NCBI GenBank assembly: GCA_009733575.1
Contig: ML769409.1
Span: 239,867-303,866 of the forward strand
Direction: 5' to 3'
DNA length: 64,000 bases
Origin: Gymnopus androsaceus JB14
Taxonomy: Eukaryota; Basidiomycota; Agaricomycetes; Agaricales; Omphalotaceae
This document shows, piece after piece, positions 35,701 through 46,650 of this stretch; position 1 is the stretch's first letter; every line of letters starts with the position of its first letter. A model generated the notes under the pieces. That model worked only from the letters and a program-made list of their open reading frames with translations. It did not search any database and was not told the origin of the DNA. The position numbers and the translations under genes are program-made.

Positions 35701-36031
35701 ACCAACTGCGACAAGAATGATGGAGCAGTCGATGAAGTGGGGGTGGAAGAGGGAAAGGCAGTCGCGGGAGCGGGAGGAAGGGAATCTCTAGCTTCGCGTG
35801 AGAGGATGCGTGAGTGTCGTCGAAAAATCTAGGAGGAGTGGAGATGGAAACAGCCTGGGCTTGGAGTGAGGCGAGGTGGTCAGAGGAGAGGTGGTGGTTG
35901 TTTGAGATTCCTGTCAGTGCCACCGGGAGCTTCGAGGTCAATGGACCGCGCGCGCGCGCTGAGTGGCAGAGGGATGTTGAGTCATTTTGGCGTTGATTTG
36001 CGATGTGGGTCTGCCGCGCGAAGGTGCGCAT
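32780..36031 (-). CDS. Spt5-like NGN/KOW protein (paralogue, broken frames)
   Basis: Reverse multi-exon gene, about 900-1,000 residues. After a Pro/Ser-rich N-terminus, a spliced NGN-like segment reads WGLWRIKCK then PSQEYFLLYELMMKHRD and GFLYLEARF. KOW-type units follow: LYKGDIGLIRDVYHGAG with VKVWVIPRL, then HRPPLKLFD as in Spt5; FELGEPVIIYDKDG; VLAGVHVGKVGFVV; DVLVRVISGYYRDRQGLIKNV; VGLMVDFVIGSYKSEHGVV. The C-terminal part has MQMDIKGGSFDTSKKKSGVF and FMLVTRIDRSGF. Spt5 works with Spt4 in RNA polymerase II elongation; this looks like a divergent, expanded family member rather than the essential gene. At least three one-base frame changes are needed (near 35210 and twice in 32950-33010). 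Confidence 0.65.
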
Positions 36032-36222
36032 TTACTGGGTGGGTGTTGAGACCGGTCTCAGGTTTTCGTTAGTCTTTGTCTTTTAACTGTAGATCATTTT
36101 TCTTCATTTAAGTGATGAATTTCGCTTTTTTTTACCCTTTTTTACTGTTGTAATGATTGACTGGCTAAAATTAGATGTTTACTCAGCTGTTGGAAGGTCG
36201 TGTGCGAGTTTTACCCTAGCTG

Positions 36223-36439
36223 GGTGGTCTAAAACAACGAAGCAGGAAAGTTGCTTACATGATGCGTCCGTTAGCGTGTATGAGTTGCTGTGCCAAAATT
36301 CAGGTGAAAAAGGGAAGTAGGTGCTTGAAGAGGGTCAGGCACTTTGGCCTTTTTTTGGGGTTTATGGAATGTTGGACGGCACCTATAAGTAACCGGACGC
36401 ATTCTGTAGCAATTTCTGCTTCGCTTGTTTCGGTACCAC
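36223..36439. mobile_element. Fold-back MITE, copy 1
   Basis: Starts GGTGGTCTAAAACAACGAAG and ends with the approximate inverse (CTTCGCTTGTTTCGGTACCAC). It shares GAAAGTTGCTTACATGATGCG and GGAAGTAGGTGCTTGA with the copy at 42342-42549. The middle is degenerate. Non-coding. Confidence 0.65.
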
Positions 36440-36663
36440 AACACGGCCCTTGCAGAAAGGTCAAGGTAAGTCAAGCTTTGACTTACCGTTGCTAATGCAG
36501 ATCTGATTCTTTTACAGGGACAAGAGTTTCTGGAGCTAGTCTCTAGTCTTTGCTTGGGCAGTTCCACGCTGTCACGGCGTGTATTGTCTTTGACCGACCG
36601 AACCATTGTTCAGCGGCGTTGCCACGACCACGGAAGCTTGCATTTAAATAGCTGCTCTTCAAT

Positions 36664-39610
36664 ATGCCCCGAAAAAAATCCAAGCCCATGGAGCTCATGA
36701 TATGCGTTTACAGCAAACAAATGGACGCTCACCATAATGGTAGCTGTCTGCCTGTTTGGCATTCCATTGATTATGCCGGGTTGGAAACAGAGCTTTCTCT
36801 AACCTGGCACATGAACACCATTCGGGCAAAGGAGCCAGCGATCCCTCAAGGGCAATTGGCAGCCGTACTGCTTGTCCCTAGCCAAGATACGTCTGAAACA
36901 GTCTTGACTATCCGAACGGATTATAAAGAGATCACTGGTACTGTGTCGTTGTCCAAAATCTTGGCATTTGGAGGTGCTTGCCTTGTTTTTCAAGGTATGT
37001 TTTGTTTCATGCGTTCCGTAAATCCTGCATTCCTTAAAATGGATTTGTCTAGACCAATACGATGCGTATCGCGAGTCTTATCAATCCCGTCAAGCCCGTC
37101 AGGACCTTGAATCCGATATTGTGGACGATTTCCTTCGTCGCTACTTGAAAGACAATCAGCTCGACCATCTTATATCGACGTCATTTTCAAAATGGGCAAC
37201 GCTTCCAGTTTTTCGGAGTTTTCGCTTGTCACCGCTGGTATCTGTGAAAACATAGACGATGATTTGCCCCTGTTTGTTCAGGCCAAGAAAGAGCAAATGG
37301 AGAGTAAGAGGGATTGTACGCACTGGCCTCAAGGGGTATGTAACTAAGCCCTAGTCAATTTGCAGAATACTGATTTCTGAATTATGCTGCAGAGTCCTGA
37401 GATGAGCCTCCTCAAGCTGACTACACAGGTTTCCTTTACCACAGGGTTGGACCCCACTGAATTCTGCATCATATCACCTCCCATTCAGCACTCAAATACG
37501 TCTACACGAGGTGCTTCAACACCTGCCACCCCTGCTCTTCCTGTCTATGACTATTCCGCCCCCTTGGACCCAAATGTCTGTGCTGCCGAATTACGTTTTC
37601 TCGGTCACCACCTACAAACCTTGAAACAGCCAGAAATGAAGCTGGAGCTCGACATAACAACAAACATCCTTGTCGATGCATCTACATGTGCACTGAAGGC
37701 GTACAGTCCACAAGCGAGCGCATCCTGGCCCACGTAAGTTTCCGCGTTGACAACATGTCCCGAACAAACTGACGCTAGATTTGTAGTCCCAGCCATCATT
37801 GGCCACGTCACATGGGTGTGTTAACTCTGCGGAACGTTGATAGCTGCTTGGAGGACACAAGGCTTCATCTGATTCATCCCAAATCGGACGGGATGCTGGC
37901 CTGCCGTTTCGAACTTGGTCTACTCATTGAAGTGGATTCCCACAGCTTCAGGAACGATTGGCGGCGAATGTTGGTACAAGCGGCATTTTATGTTCGTTTC
38001 ATAAACCGTACTTTGAAGACCCACACCTGCTGTTTGCCTATCTTCTGGATCAGCAAGGAGTATCGAGGGGAGTGTTATTTGGTGTATGAGAAGGACAACA
38101 AGGTATGCATTGTTTTCTTTCGCACTCAATCAAGAGACTGACTTATTGTTAGATCCTCTATCATTCCTTGCAATACTCAGGACCGCAATGCACTCAAAAA
38201 GAATATCCTTTGTTAGAAGCCCATGCCCGAGCGCATTTTCATCTCAGACTTCTCAATGCCGGTGATTCACGTGCCCGTCAAATCAGTCCTATCCAACAAG
38301 AAGTCCTCAGCAATGTCTGGAAAAAGCTCAATGACACTTCAATTGTTTTCAAGGAAAACAATGTCGGAAAATGGGTAGCAGAGAGTGAAGCTGGCCTCCC
38401 TCCATCTAAGAGGCAAAGGACAAATGACAGCGTGGTCCACAGGCGGGCATGAGCATGACCCGTATGTACTTCCCCAGTGTTGAGGAATCGGTGTCAAGCT
38501 TCGTGTCCCCGATGTTGAACGCGGACATGAGTGTCGAGGAAACGGGTCCTGTATGAATTTGTTTAAATGTCATCTATATCTTGAATTGATTTTGAGTTGG
38601 TGTGCAGCCTGGCGTCTATTTTATCAATCTCAAGTCAGGGTTCCGCTGTGTTCGAAAAACTGATTGGTGGTAGGTTGGGGAGGCAGGAACTTGCGGTCTA
38701 TGAGCGTCTTCAAGAGTATTGTAAGTATACGCATGACCCTCAGCACCCAGGCGTTGAGCACTTCATCCCAGAGTGGTCAACTGGCCAGTGGTCAGAAGGA
38801 CAGTATCTCGAACTTCCTTATCACATTCCACTCAGTGAAGAAATGAGGAAGGGAGGGAGCTACTTGGAAAGCCATGCTTTATTGCTTTGTGCTCAGCTCT
38901 CGGAGGGTATTGAATTCCTCCATTCCCAACTCAAGGTAGCCCATATGGATATCAAACCCGACAACTTGGTCTTGGCCAGGTCACAGTACATGCTCAAAAT
39001 CATTGACTTTAATCTCTCTGTTGTGGATGTGAATCACATGATCACAGGTGTATGTGGGACCAAGGGCTACATGGCTCCTGAAGTTCAGGAAGGTGACCAA
39101 TACTGGCCCTTCCTTGCAGATCAGTATTCATGTGGCGTCTGTATGAAGCAATTTTTGGAACAAGGACAATATCAGGAGAATTACTGTCCCTCCTACCTAG
39201 CCTTCGAAATCTTTGCTGCAAAATTACGCAGTTGGACTCCTAGCAAGCGTCCTTCACTCATGGATCACCCCGACGCAATTGGTCCCAGTGGCAGCACCGG
39301 ACCAAACGGCGGGCATCCTTCACTCACTCAACGCTCCCAAGATAGGTATCTGCAGCTATCCAAACAGCGGGCTCACGGATGGCCCCCAACGCGATTGGTA
39401 TCAGCAGCACCGGTTGAAAAGGCGGGAATCCTTCACTCACGGAATGCCCGCAATGCGATTGGTCTTGGCAGCACCGATTCGAAAAGTGGGCAACGCGATT
39501 GGTCTCAGCAGCACCGTTTTAAGAAGTGGACATCCTTCACTCATGGAATGCCCGCAACGCGATTGGCCTCAGCGACACCTGTCCAAACGGCGCCAGAAAT
39601 GCTGAACTGA
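36664..39610 (+). CDS. Kinase-like domain protein with N-terminal extension
   Basis: The model opens at ATG 36664 (MPRKKSKPMELMICVYSKQM) and ends at 39610, with introns near 36995-37050, 37336-37392 and 37734-37785. The N-terminal about 500 residues have no known domain (LDPNVCAAELRFLGHHL, LIHPKSDGMLACRFELG). The C-terminal third is a protein-kinase fold: LSEGIEFLHSQLKVAHMDIKPDN is the catalytic loop with HMD for HRD, IIDFNLSVV has DFN for DFG, and GTKGYMAPEV is the APE motif. The DFN change would weaken Mg2+ binding, so this may be a weak or pseudo-kinase. Frame breaks near 37190 (AAAA before TGGG), 38450 and 38655 are single-base. The gene ends within a minisatellite. Confidence 0.6.
39240..39600. 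repeat. Minisatellite at the kinase-like gene 3' end
   Basis: Degenerate tandem units built on CGCGATTGGTCTCAGCAGCA, followed by TCCTTCACTCATGGAATGCC and spaced roughly 50-65 bp. CCTTCACTCA occurs at least four times and GCGATTGGT five or more. The units translate in the kinase frame and in others, so the end of the protein may be set by the repeat. Confidence 0.75.
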
Positions 39611-40024
39611 AGCATTTCCAGGTATTCTTCTGGACAAATGGTAGAAGTATGTTCAGGAACATTTGAGTAGTTGAAGGACGTCCGAAAGGACTTCGATTGC
39701 GTTCAGTTTTTCGATACTTCATATCTTTGCCTGCAAGTTATTTAAAAATTAGATCAGTCCATCATCTTGTTGTATTATTGTAATAATGTCGGGTTTGTTG
39801 AAGGACATCGGGTTTTTCAATACCTTCTTTGCATCAGGACCTTTAATTTATTGAAACACTTTGTATATCTACATGTTGTAGCATGTTGCTTGTATACGCT
39901 TGTATACGAATAGAAGACCAGACTTGATGGTTCAACAAAAAACTAAGATGCCAATGGTTCAACGAAATACAAATATTTATTATACTGTAGGGAACATTAG
40001 CGTAGATAATGCTCCAGTAAACAT
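39611..40024. other. Intergenic, nothing recognised
   Basis: A/T-rich sequence between the kinase-like gene and the tRNA-like gene, with a short direct repeat (GCTTGTATACG, 39890-39908). Confidence 0.4.
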
Positions 40025-40116
40025 GGCGCTGTGGGGTAATGGTTAACCTTAGGCTTCAGAGTAAGTTCCTACAAGCACTGCGATGCCTAGCTGTGAGTTC
40101 AAATCTCGCCAGCGCC
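40025..40116 (+). tRNA. Split tRNA-like gene, anticodon uncertain (Leu-CAG if read canonically)
   Basis: GGCGCTG (40025-40031) pairs fully with CAGCGCC (40110-40116) as a 7-bp acceptor stem. A T-arm GTGAG-TTCAAAT-CTCGC sits just before it, and a D-arm-like GGGTAATGGTTAACC follows the acceptor. TAGGC/GCCTA would form the anticodon stem around a 30-nt loop, so an intron of about 23 nt (about 40061-40083) must be removed. The loop TTCAGA then gives CAG at 34-36. The variable region is only 3 nt, wrong for leucine, so identity is doubtful and a pseudogene is possible. A Pol III T-run follows. Confidence 0.6.
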
Positions 40117-40155
40117 GTTCAGAAAATCGATAGAACTTTTGCCGGTTTTTACCGG

Positions 40156-40165
40156 TTTTTTTTTT
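40156..40165 (+). terminator. RNA polymerase III T-run
   Basis: Ten consecutive T residues about 40 bp after the tRNA-like gene, preceded by a T5 run at 40146-40150. This is a standard Pol III stop signal. Confidence 0.65.
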
Positions 40166-40328
40166 GCAAAAGAGCTGGGATATGGCTGTAAATGATTGGA
40201 AATTGCGCGGTCCTTACACTGCACATGCTGATGGAGCGTTTGGGGCCCACCATCCTTTGCGATGAGGTTGCACTAATTTGCTGGCTTGGATGGTCAAGAA
40301 AGGTTGTGTATTGAGGGGGTGACCACAC

Positions 40329-41421
40329 AACCGGACAACTTCACATTCGTTCCTGGTGCTCACACTCACATTCCGCCAGCTCACACTCACATTCAGATGG
40401 CCCACACTCACGTTTGCAAGGTTCACTCTCACTGATAGCTGGCTCACACCCATGTCCACCAACCTCGAAGTCACATACCTATTACCACCTATAGATTAAG
40501 TAGTTATAATTAAACTTGGTTGAAGTACATTCGTTCAAATATTATATAGTATTCATAAATTATAGTAAAGTCTACATTCAAGTTCGAGAAATTATAACTC
40601 GCGCCAAAGTTCATACCATTAGTACCCACAAAGTTCATACCCACATCATTACCAAAGTCCATATTTGCACCAAAGGTGGCAAACACGTTCAAGTCGAACC
40701 CAATCAAAGTTTACAACACTGAAGTCATAAAAGCTAGCCCGGAACTAGGAACCGCATCCAACAATGCAGGTTGATCTGGGACAAATGAATGAATGAATTG
40801 ATTGTACCAAAAGACTCGGAAATGATGACTGAAGTGACGATGACTTGTAGGAGCTGAAGGAGGATTCACTGTACAGTGTCATATTCAGATACAATAAAAT
40901 TCAATGTGAATACTCACTGTTGATGGGATAAGGATCAGCTACAACATGAGCCTTCAATGGTCGTATTGCGGGAACTTGACCAGACAAACTTGACATGCCA
41001 CAGAACATTGTCCTCGTGCCTTCGAGCCAGATGCAGCTTTGAGTTTGTCCTGAAGGTCTTTGGTGGCTTGGATTCAGCAACTTTCTGTTGAAGTCAACGG
41101 CAATGAGCCAATCCTGATATAGAGTATTTATGTACCTAATCCCGAAATGCATTCAGAATGTTACTGGGAAATCGGTTGATGAGCGTGACAAGGTCCTCTG
41201 TGTTTGGTCAGTCATTTTGGGCAGCAGACCATGGTAGTAATAGTGAAAGGTTTGTATTATTTGTGCATAAACTGATCAAACAATTGCATTTAACAATGAG
41301 AGTGACTGTATGGCTCGGAATGTGCGCATGAGCCGCGGGCCGTGAGTGTGAGCCGGCCAAATGTGAGCATGAGCTGGCGGGTGAGTGTGAGTACCAGGAA
41401 CGAATGTGAAGGTGTCCAGTT
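40329..41421. mobile_element. Inverted-repeat element with CTCACACTCAC subterminal arrays
   Basis: The left end (AACCGGACAACTTCACATTC) and right end (inverse of AACTGGACACCTTCACATTC) are inverted, and both continue for about 110 bp through repeats of CTCACACTCACATTC. The inside has a repetitive stretch (40590-40700, reverse translation rich in Phe/Gly/Asn/Met) and no transposase. No clear target duplication was found, so the exact ends and the superfamily are open. Confidence 0.6.
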
Positions 41422-42341
41422 AAGTATATACCCGAGATATTGATATATTGCGGAGAGGGATAACGTAGTGGCTACACTGCAAGCTGTATGACTGCATATT
41501 CCAAAAAATACATTTACATTATTCAACGTCTGATTGCAAGGATTACAGGGTTGCGATCTCAAAGGACCTGCAATGTAACAAGGGTGCATCAATAGATAGC
41601 ATAAGCAAAAAGATTGAACAAAGACTTACAATTTTGGGTGTAAACCTCACTGCACAATGCGTCGACTGGAAGTTGGCAAAGGAATTATTATTGTCAAACG
41701 TGGTTGATTGTGTCTGGTCGAATTTTGTGAGCGATTGAGAAAAAACTTGTGCAAAACACTCACCGAGACAATTCGGGATGGCGAATTTGATACTCTGCCC
41801 AAACATCCAGATCCTTGAGGTTTTTCTCTGGCTCCCATCTATGATTTACAATGTTATGAGACAAATGAATATGCATGATTTGAGGCATTACTAAGGTGTT
41901 CTTGTAATGAGGCCACCCAACCCACTGGATTGTGAAACCATTAATCTACCGTATATTACTCAATGGTAATATTACTTACTTTCACTAGATACTCCTATGC
42001 CCAATTCAGTGATTCACGATGGTTGAAGAGCGTAACTTACTGTCTGTCCACCAGAAACTTCACGATGGTCAACAAGTTTTTCTACAATTACATTAGCATG
42101 TGAATTTCCCATTGCTGAGGGTCTTACCGACTGCCCAGATTCGCTCACCCCCAGTCCAACCTACATGTTTTTTGCGTCTGGGTGTCTGCCTTTTGTTCTT
42201 TCGCTGGCCCATTTGTCGTTTCCAAAGTTTTGATACCCGTAGCCGGACAATCGTCAGAGTAGACTATCGAATAAAAATTTGTCTGTATGCAAAATATTTT
42301 TACTCACTGTAAAGGTCATTGAGGAAGAGTTACGCCCTACC
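41422..42341. other. Intergenic, possible decayed coding pieces
   Basis: Several short reverse frames (41543-41838) with plausible splice signals but no recognised family. I cannot support a gene here. Confidence 0.35.
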
Positions 42342-42549
42342 GGTGGTGGTCCTAAAACAAGCGAAGCAGAAGTTGCTTACATGATGCGTGCATTTACTTA
42401 TAGTTGCCGTCGGCCAAATTCCACAACCAAAAAGGAAGTAGGCGCTTGACACTTCCTTTTTGGTTGTGGAATTTGGCTGACGGCAACTATAAGTAAATGC
42501 ATGCATCATGTAAGCAACTTTCGCAGCACTTGCGTCTGTACCACCACCA
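42342..42549. mobile_element. Fold-back MITE, copy 2 (near-perfect hairpin)
   Basis: From GGTGGTGGTCCTAAAACAAG to the inverse ending CTGTACCACCACC. The arms fold almost completely, with the turn at about 42446-42450 (GGCGCTTGACAC). Shared segments with 36223-36439 are GTTGCTTACATGATGCG and AAGTAGG(C/T)GCTTGA. Younger-looking than copy 1. Confidence 0.8.
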
Positions 42550-43071
42550 AGTGCTGCAGAAGTGTCTGGGCGTTGGCCACAACAATGACTACTGGCTCTT
42601 TGACGCCGATTAAATTATTCATTGTGTATGAACCTTAAGAATTCCAAATATGGTGCAGTCGAGCACCCTGTGGCACTGAATGGCAACAAGGAGGGCTACC
42701 AATTGCGAGTGCGTTCAAAACCGATTAATTTTTTGTGCCTACTTACTGATAACCCTTTCCAATAGATTACATTACACGCATGAACAACAACAGTAGTACT
42801 TGCTACGGACATGGGTGTTGTACTAGGCAAGTTCATGCTTCAAGGCTTTAGCAATAAACTGACTACAAGTAGCTATGATAGGAACATGCTGGGCAACTTG
42901 AGTTGTTGTGCCATTCTACAACAATGAATTGTACACACCAAGATATTCTCGAGAATGAAAAGTGTCAACAGGACCACTAGGAGCAGCCAAGGTCCATCAT
43001 GGGTTACCCCCCTCTTCTTATCATTCTTAACAATAGTAATCAAAAGTTTCTCCCACACCTGAATCTTGGTT
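42550..43071. other. Intergenic, nothing recognised
   Basis: Region 3' of the WD40 gene. Short frames only. Confidence 0.4.
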
Positions 43072-44296
43072 CAACCTATGTTTTCACCAGATTGTCCTAC
43101 CAGAATCAGCGGAATTCCCGCCACTTCGATGCTCTGCTGCAGAATCAGAAACCCACTCATCTCTGTCAATAACATTGCTTACCGCAATCGACTGAACCCA
43201 TTCCTTGATGCCAACGTGAATTGTGTCATTGATCTTTCCAGTGCGACGGTCAAAAATGTAGACTTTTCCTTGGTTGCTTCCACAGATCACCATACTGGCA
43301 CCATCGTGGAAGGCCACATTTCGAGACCTGCACTCGCTGTGAGGTACGCTCTTGAGCCTCTCTGTGCCCGAAAGCTTGTAGAGTGCTATGCCTTGAGATA
43401 CGTCGTCTAGGATGACCGCATCCTCCTTCATGTTGATAGCAGCGTGGCCTCTGTCATCATTAGCAGACTCATGCAGTAATGACCGAGTCAACTTACATGA
43501 CAGTACCGGTATCTTTGGACTTTAGGACCTGCCCGTTATCGTTCAAGATGTGGCTACCATATACTGTAAGTAGTGTTTACAGTTTGTAGAATATTAGCAA
43601 AAACTTACATGACTCCGTCCTCCCTTCCAAAAGTCCAAAGCTCTGGCCTGCGTACGCCAGATTGTCCAAAGCCGACTGCTTGCGGCCAGTGCTTTGGAAA
43701 TGCCACCAATTTCACCAGTATCGGCCACATCGCTCCATCGATAATGAACCAATGTACAGCTTCAGAGCAATGTACAACTCCAAGGTGTCCTGAGCTCGGA
43801 TTGTACGCCATTGAGGATATCTCTTGGCCTTCTGCGCCTCCAGTCAGACGTTTGCTGAAAACCTCCGTAAACTAATCAATATGTCAGCGATATTGATCCA
43901 GAAGCATCATTGAGGACTAACATTGACTCCATTCCTTTTCCAGATGCACAAATATCCATCCTCGGTGCCAAACGCAATCCCTTCTTCTGCATCGTTGGGT
44001 TTTGTGATCCACACTATTGCCGTGGTATAGCCTTGATTGGAGGCTCCTGTGGGTGTTTCTAAAAGCTTTCCACCAGATAAGTACCAGATTTTGGTGCCCT
44101 CTTCGCCTTGAAATGACATTAGAACTCGCTAGCTTTTCAGAATAAAGCACTCACCCCCAGAAGCGACATAAGATCCTAACGGATGAACTGCGATGGACGT
44201 CACTGGTCCCAGTTGTACTTTGAGAACACTGCGCAGTGTATACTTGCTGCGATCACTTGTCAGTCTGTCGGCATTTCTTTTCTGCGTTAGCTTCAT
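43072..44296 (-). CDS. WD40-repeat protein
   Basis: A reverse model from ATG 44296 (MKLTQKRNADRLTSDRSKYT) to about 43072. Exons joined by GT-AG introns give VTSIAVHPLGSYVASGG, EEGTKIWYLSGGKLLETP, GIAFGTEDGYLCIWKRNG, MAYNPSSGHLGVVHCSEAV, VAFHDGASMVICGSNQGKVY and IFDRRTGKI. These are successive WD40-type blades, each ending in a W/F-D-like strand, enough for one beta-propeller of about 350 residues. Such stand-alone propellers are frequent in mushroom genomes and their partner is unknown. The 3' end has two choices: with a final intron the protein ends GQSGENIG at 43072; without it the frame ends at 43084. Confidence 0.75.
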
Positions 44297-44459
44297 CTTG
44301 AGGGCTCACAACAAATCCTTAGTTGGACCTCTAGAAACGCAAGACTGAAGAGCTTTATGCTCACGAAAAGGACAAAAGCGAAAGACAACAACAAATGGAT
44401 TGACGAAATGATCAATACCTTTTGTTCTTTTTCCAACTTCTTGTTCACATCCCTTGATC

Positions 44460-45334
44460 ATGTGCGCATGCTCCAGTGTCAAAACCGGAGACAGATGGAT
44501 TCGCTCGACCAACTACTCTTTCTTTCTCAATCCTTGCGCTGGCGTACTTTCACAATGTCTTCAGCATCATCTTTCCAACTTACAACTCAGATATTCTCAC
44601 CGCCCAACAATTGAAACATTTTCTCCTCGTGTAGCACCCCGACCCCGGATAATTCCGGTCTATGCTACATCTATCCCTCTATGCTTGAAGCGTCCACTAT
44701 CCATTCACCAGACCCTTCGCGTCAAACCCATCTTTCATCCCTATTCTCGTAGATCAGATCAACCACCTATCGAAATCGGTATCGGTATTGCATCACCTTC
44801 CCAGGGGGCAATTCCTCCAGGTTCTCCGTTGAGTGAACTAGATGACTCCATCAGCTTGTTACCTGGAGCTCGTATAATCCCTACACCCCCACCGAAAGGT
44901 AAGCTTACCGTGAACTCGGTGGGCTGGTCAGATGCTTTGAAGGGTTCTTATCATGTAAGCTGTCCATGTTATTATTGTATCTCCCTATCCGCTAAAAGAT
45001 GTTCCGCATGAATAGAAAACTGCCCGCGAGGCTGTTGACTTGTATCTGGATGTTCAGTGTAACTTCGCACAACAAAATGCCGATGATTTGGAGAAAGCTC
45101 ATACATACATAGGTTTTTCAAACTCCCAACATGCAGCGCTCTTTGACAAAACCCTATGCCCTTCAGATTGAAAACGAATTACCCGCTCTCAGAAATCATC
45201 AACAACATTGGGGTGCAGATGTACTGTTGCGAGAACAGCTCAAAAACAAGAAAGATACTCTAACAAAAGCGGACAAACGGGAAGCGGGGTCTGAGAAGCA
45301 AGGAGAGTCTTCTAGGAAGAAAGGAGCAAAGTAA
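44460..45334 (+). CDS. Unknown protein, possibly mitochondrial, one frame break
   Basis: The start is uncertain (ATG 44460, or ATG 44553 in another frame). The body is Pro/Arg/Ser-rich (HQTLRVKPIFHPYSRRSDQ, PGARIIPTPPPKGK), then GWSDALKGSYH joined over an intron to KTAREAVDLYLDVQCNFAQQ. Another frame continues LQIENELPALRNHQQHWGAD and ends in a lysine-rich coiled tail at 45334. The two parts join if one A is removed from AAAA near 45150. The basic N-terminus would suit a mitochondrial presequence, but this is a guess. No family is recognised. Confidence 0.5.
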
Positions 45335-45615
45335 CAATAACAATCTTACTTGATATTTACTTATCTCATTTATCTCGTGGTGTTATTGCTACTTCCTGGG
45401 GAGCATTTTTGAATCTGATGGTACAATTTGAATTGAGAAGCTTGATGAAAAGGGAAGTGGTACATCCACTGCGTTTAGGTTAATCCAAATGCTTATTGTC
45501 AAATTTCAGATAAAATGTGACGAGCCAAAGTTGAACTGAATCTTCTCAACCAGCAGCTGGCCGCGACCCCCACACGCTCTTTACAATCCCACCCACACTC
45601 AATATCACACAGACA

Positions 45616-46172
45616 ATGCCACGAACCCGCTGCACCATACCTAAAGTATGTGAAACTTTTCATTCCTGCTATAAGATTTCTAATAAATTGATAGACATGC
45701 TGCACCTTTATGATAAAGGCATTCAGGATCTCTACTTCCAATGTTTATACATCCCCGAAGATCGCGACAGAATCTACCCATGCACCGACAAAACATGATG
45801 TTCCACATCTCCCGCTTGTTGAATCAAGTTTCATAGGCTGGCCTACTCTCCAGCCTTATTTGCACGACTGCGATATCATGCTTGGTGTAGACCGATTCCG
45901 GGTCTTCTTTCAGAGGCACCAGTATCTCCCTTGGAATCCTGTACTCAAAGTCCATGGCGATCTTGTGGTTATGCAAGTCGGTAAAAAAAACGTACAGAAC
46001 ATTGTGAACCTGCGTCCAGGAGACAAGAAATGGACGGAAAGGATTGCAAGACGGTAAGCCGGTGATCCTTTCCTCGGGCCTTCACTAATCAGTGTCGGGT
46101 AGATTTGCTCCCTATCTATCTCGTTTTCAAGATCGCCTGGGGCAACGTGTGAAGTCGTTGATTCAGCTTTAG
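45616..46172 (+). CDS. Unknown protein, about 165 residues
   Basis: ATG 45616 (MPRTRCTIPK), an intron (GTATGTG ... TTGATAG), then TCCTFMIKAFRISTSNVYTS and a central block DCDIMLGVDRFRVFFQRHQY with VHGDLVVMQVGKK and LRPGDKKWTERIARR. A second intron leads to FAPYLSRFQDRLGQRVKSL and stop 46172. The spliced frame is clean. The composition (basic, with hydrophobic beta-like strands) suggests a folded domain, but I do not recognise it. Confidence 0.55.
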
Positions 46173-46650
46173 ATCTCTAGGCACGAGTGTTGTAGGCTCT
46201 ACTGTATGCCAACTGTACTTACGCCTAAATGAATCCTTATGATTCTCATGCACATACCGCCTGATATACGATATTTTACAATCAATAATTATTACTGTTT
46301 TCTAAAATTAATTGCGTGTCCATGGCAGGAGTTGTGATAATTGTTCTTTGTTCATTGACCAAAGCAGGGTCCAAAAAGACCATAAACTACGAGATCCACT
46401 CATGGTCCTTCCAACTTCTTATTGTTTCAATTGTCTTTTGGCCTTGATGGAGTCATCATTCAGGTATTCTATATTGTTTGATATATTTGCATAAAAACTA
46501 ACATTCTCTACTGTTATACACTCAAGTACCCCTCCCCGGCCTGGTGCCCATACAAACCACATTCCTTTCATCCACATCTTATTACAATCCAATAATCCAA
46601 CACCCCACTTTACACTACCCTATTGCAACGTGGACGAACTAGGTCTAAAT

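Noticed and set aside
35949..35960. CGCGCGCGCG run suggestive of Z-DNA or a regulatory site
   Set aside because: Too short and inside the predicted N-terminal coding part of the Spt5-like gene.
40510..40722. Repetitive reverse frame rich in Phe, Asn, Gly and Met
   Set aside because: It sits inside an inverted-repeat element and stems from a short tandem DNA repeat, so coding status cannot be supported.
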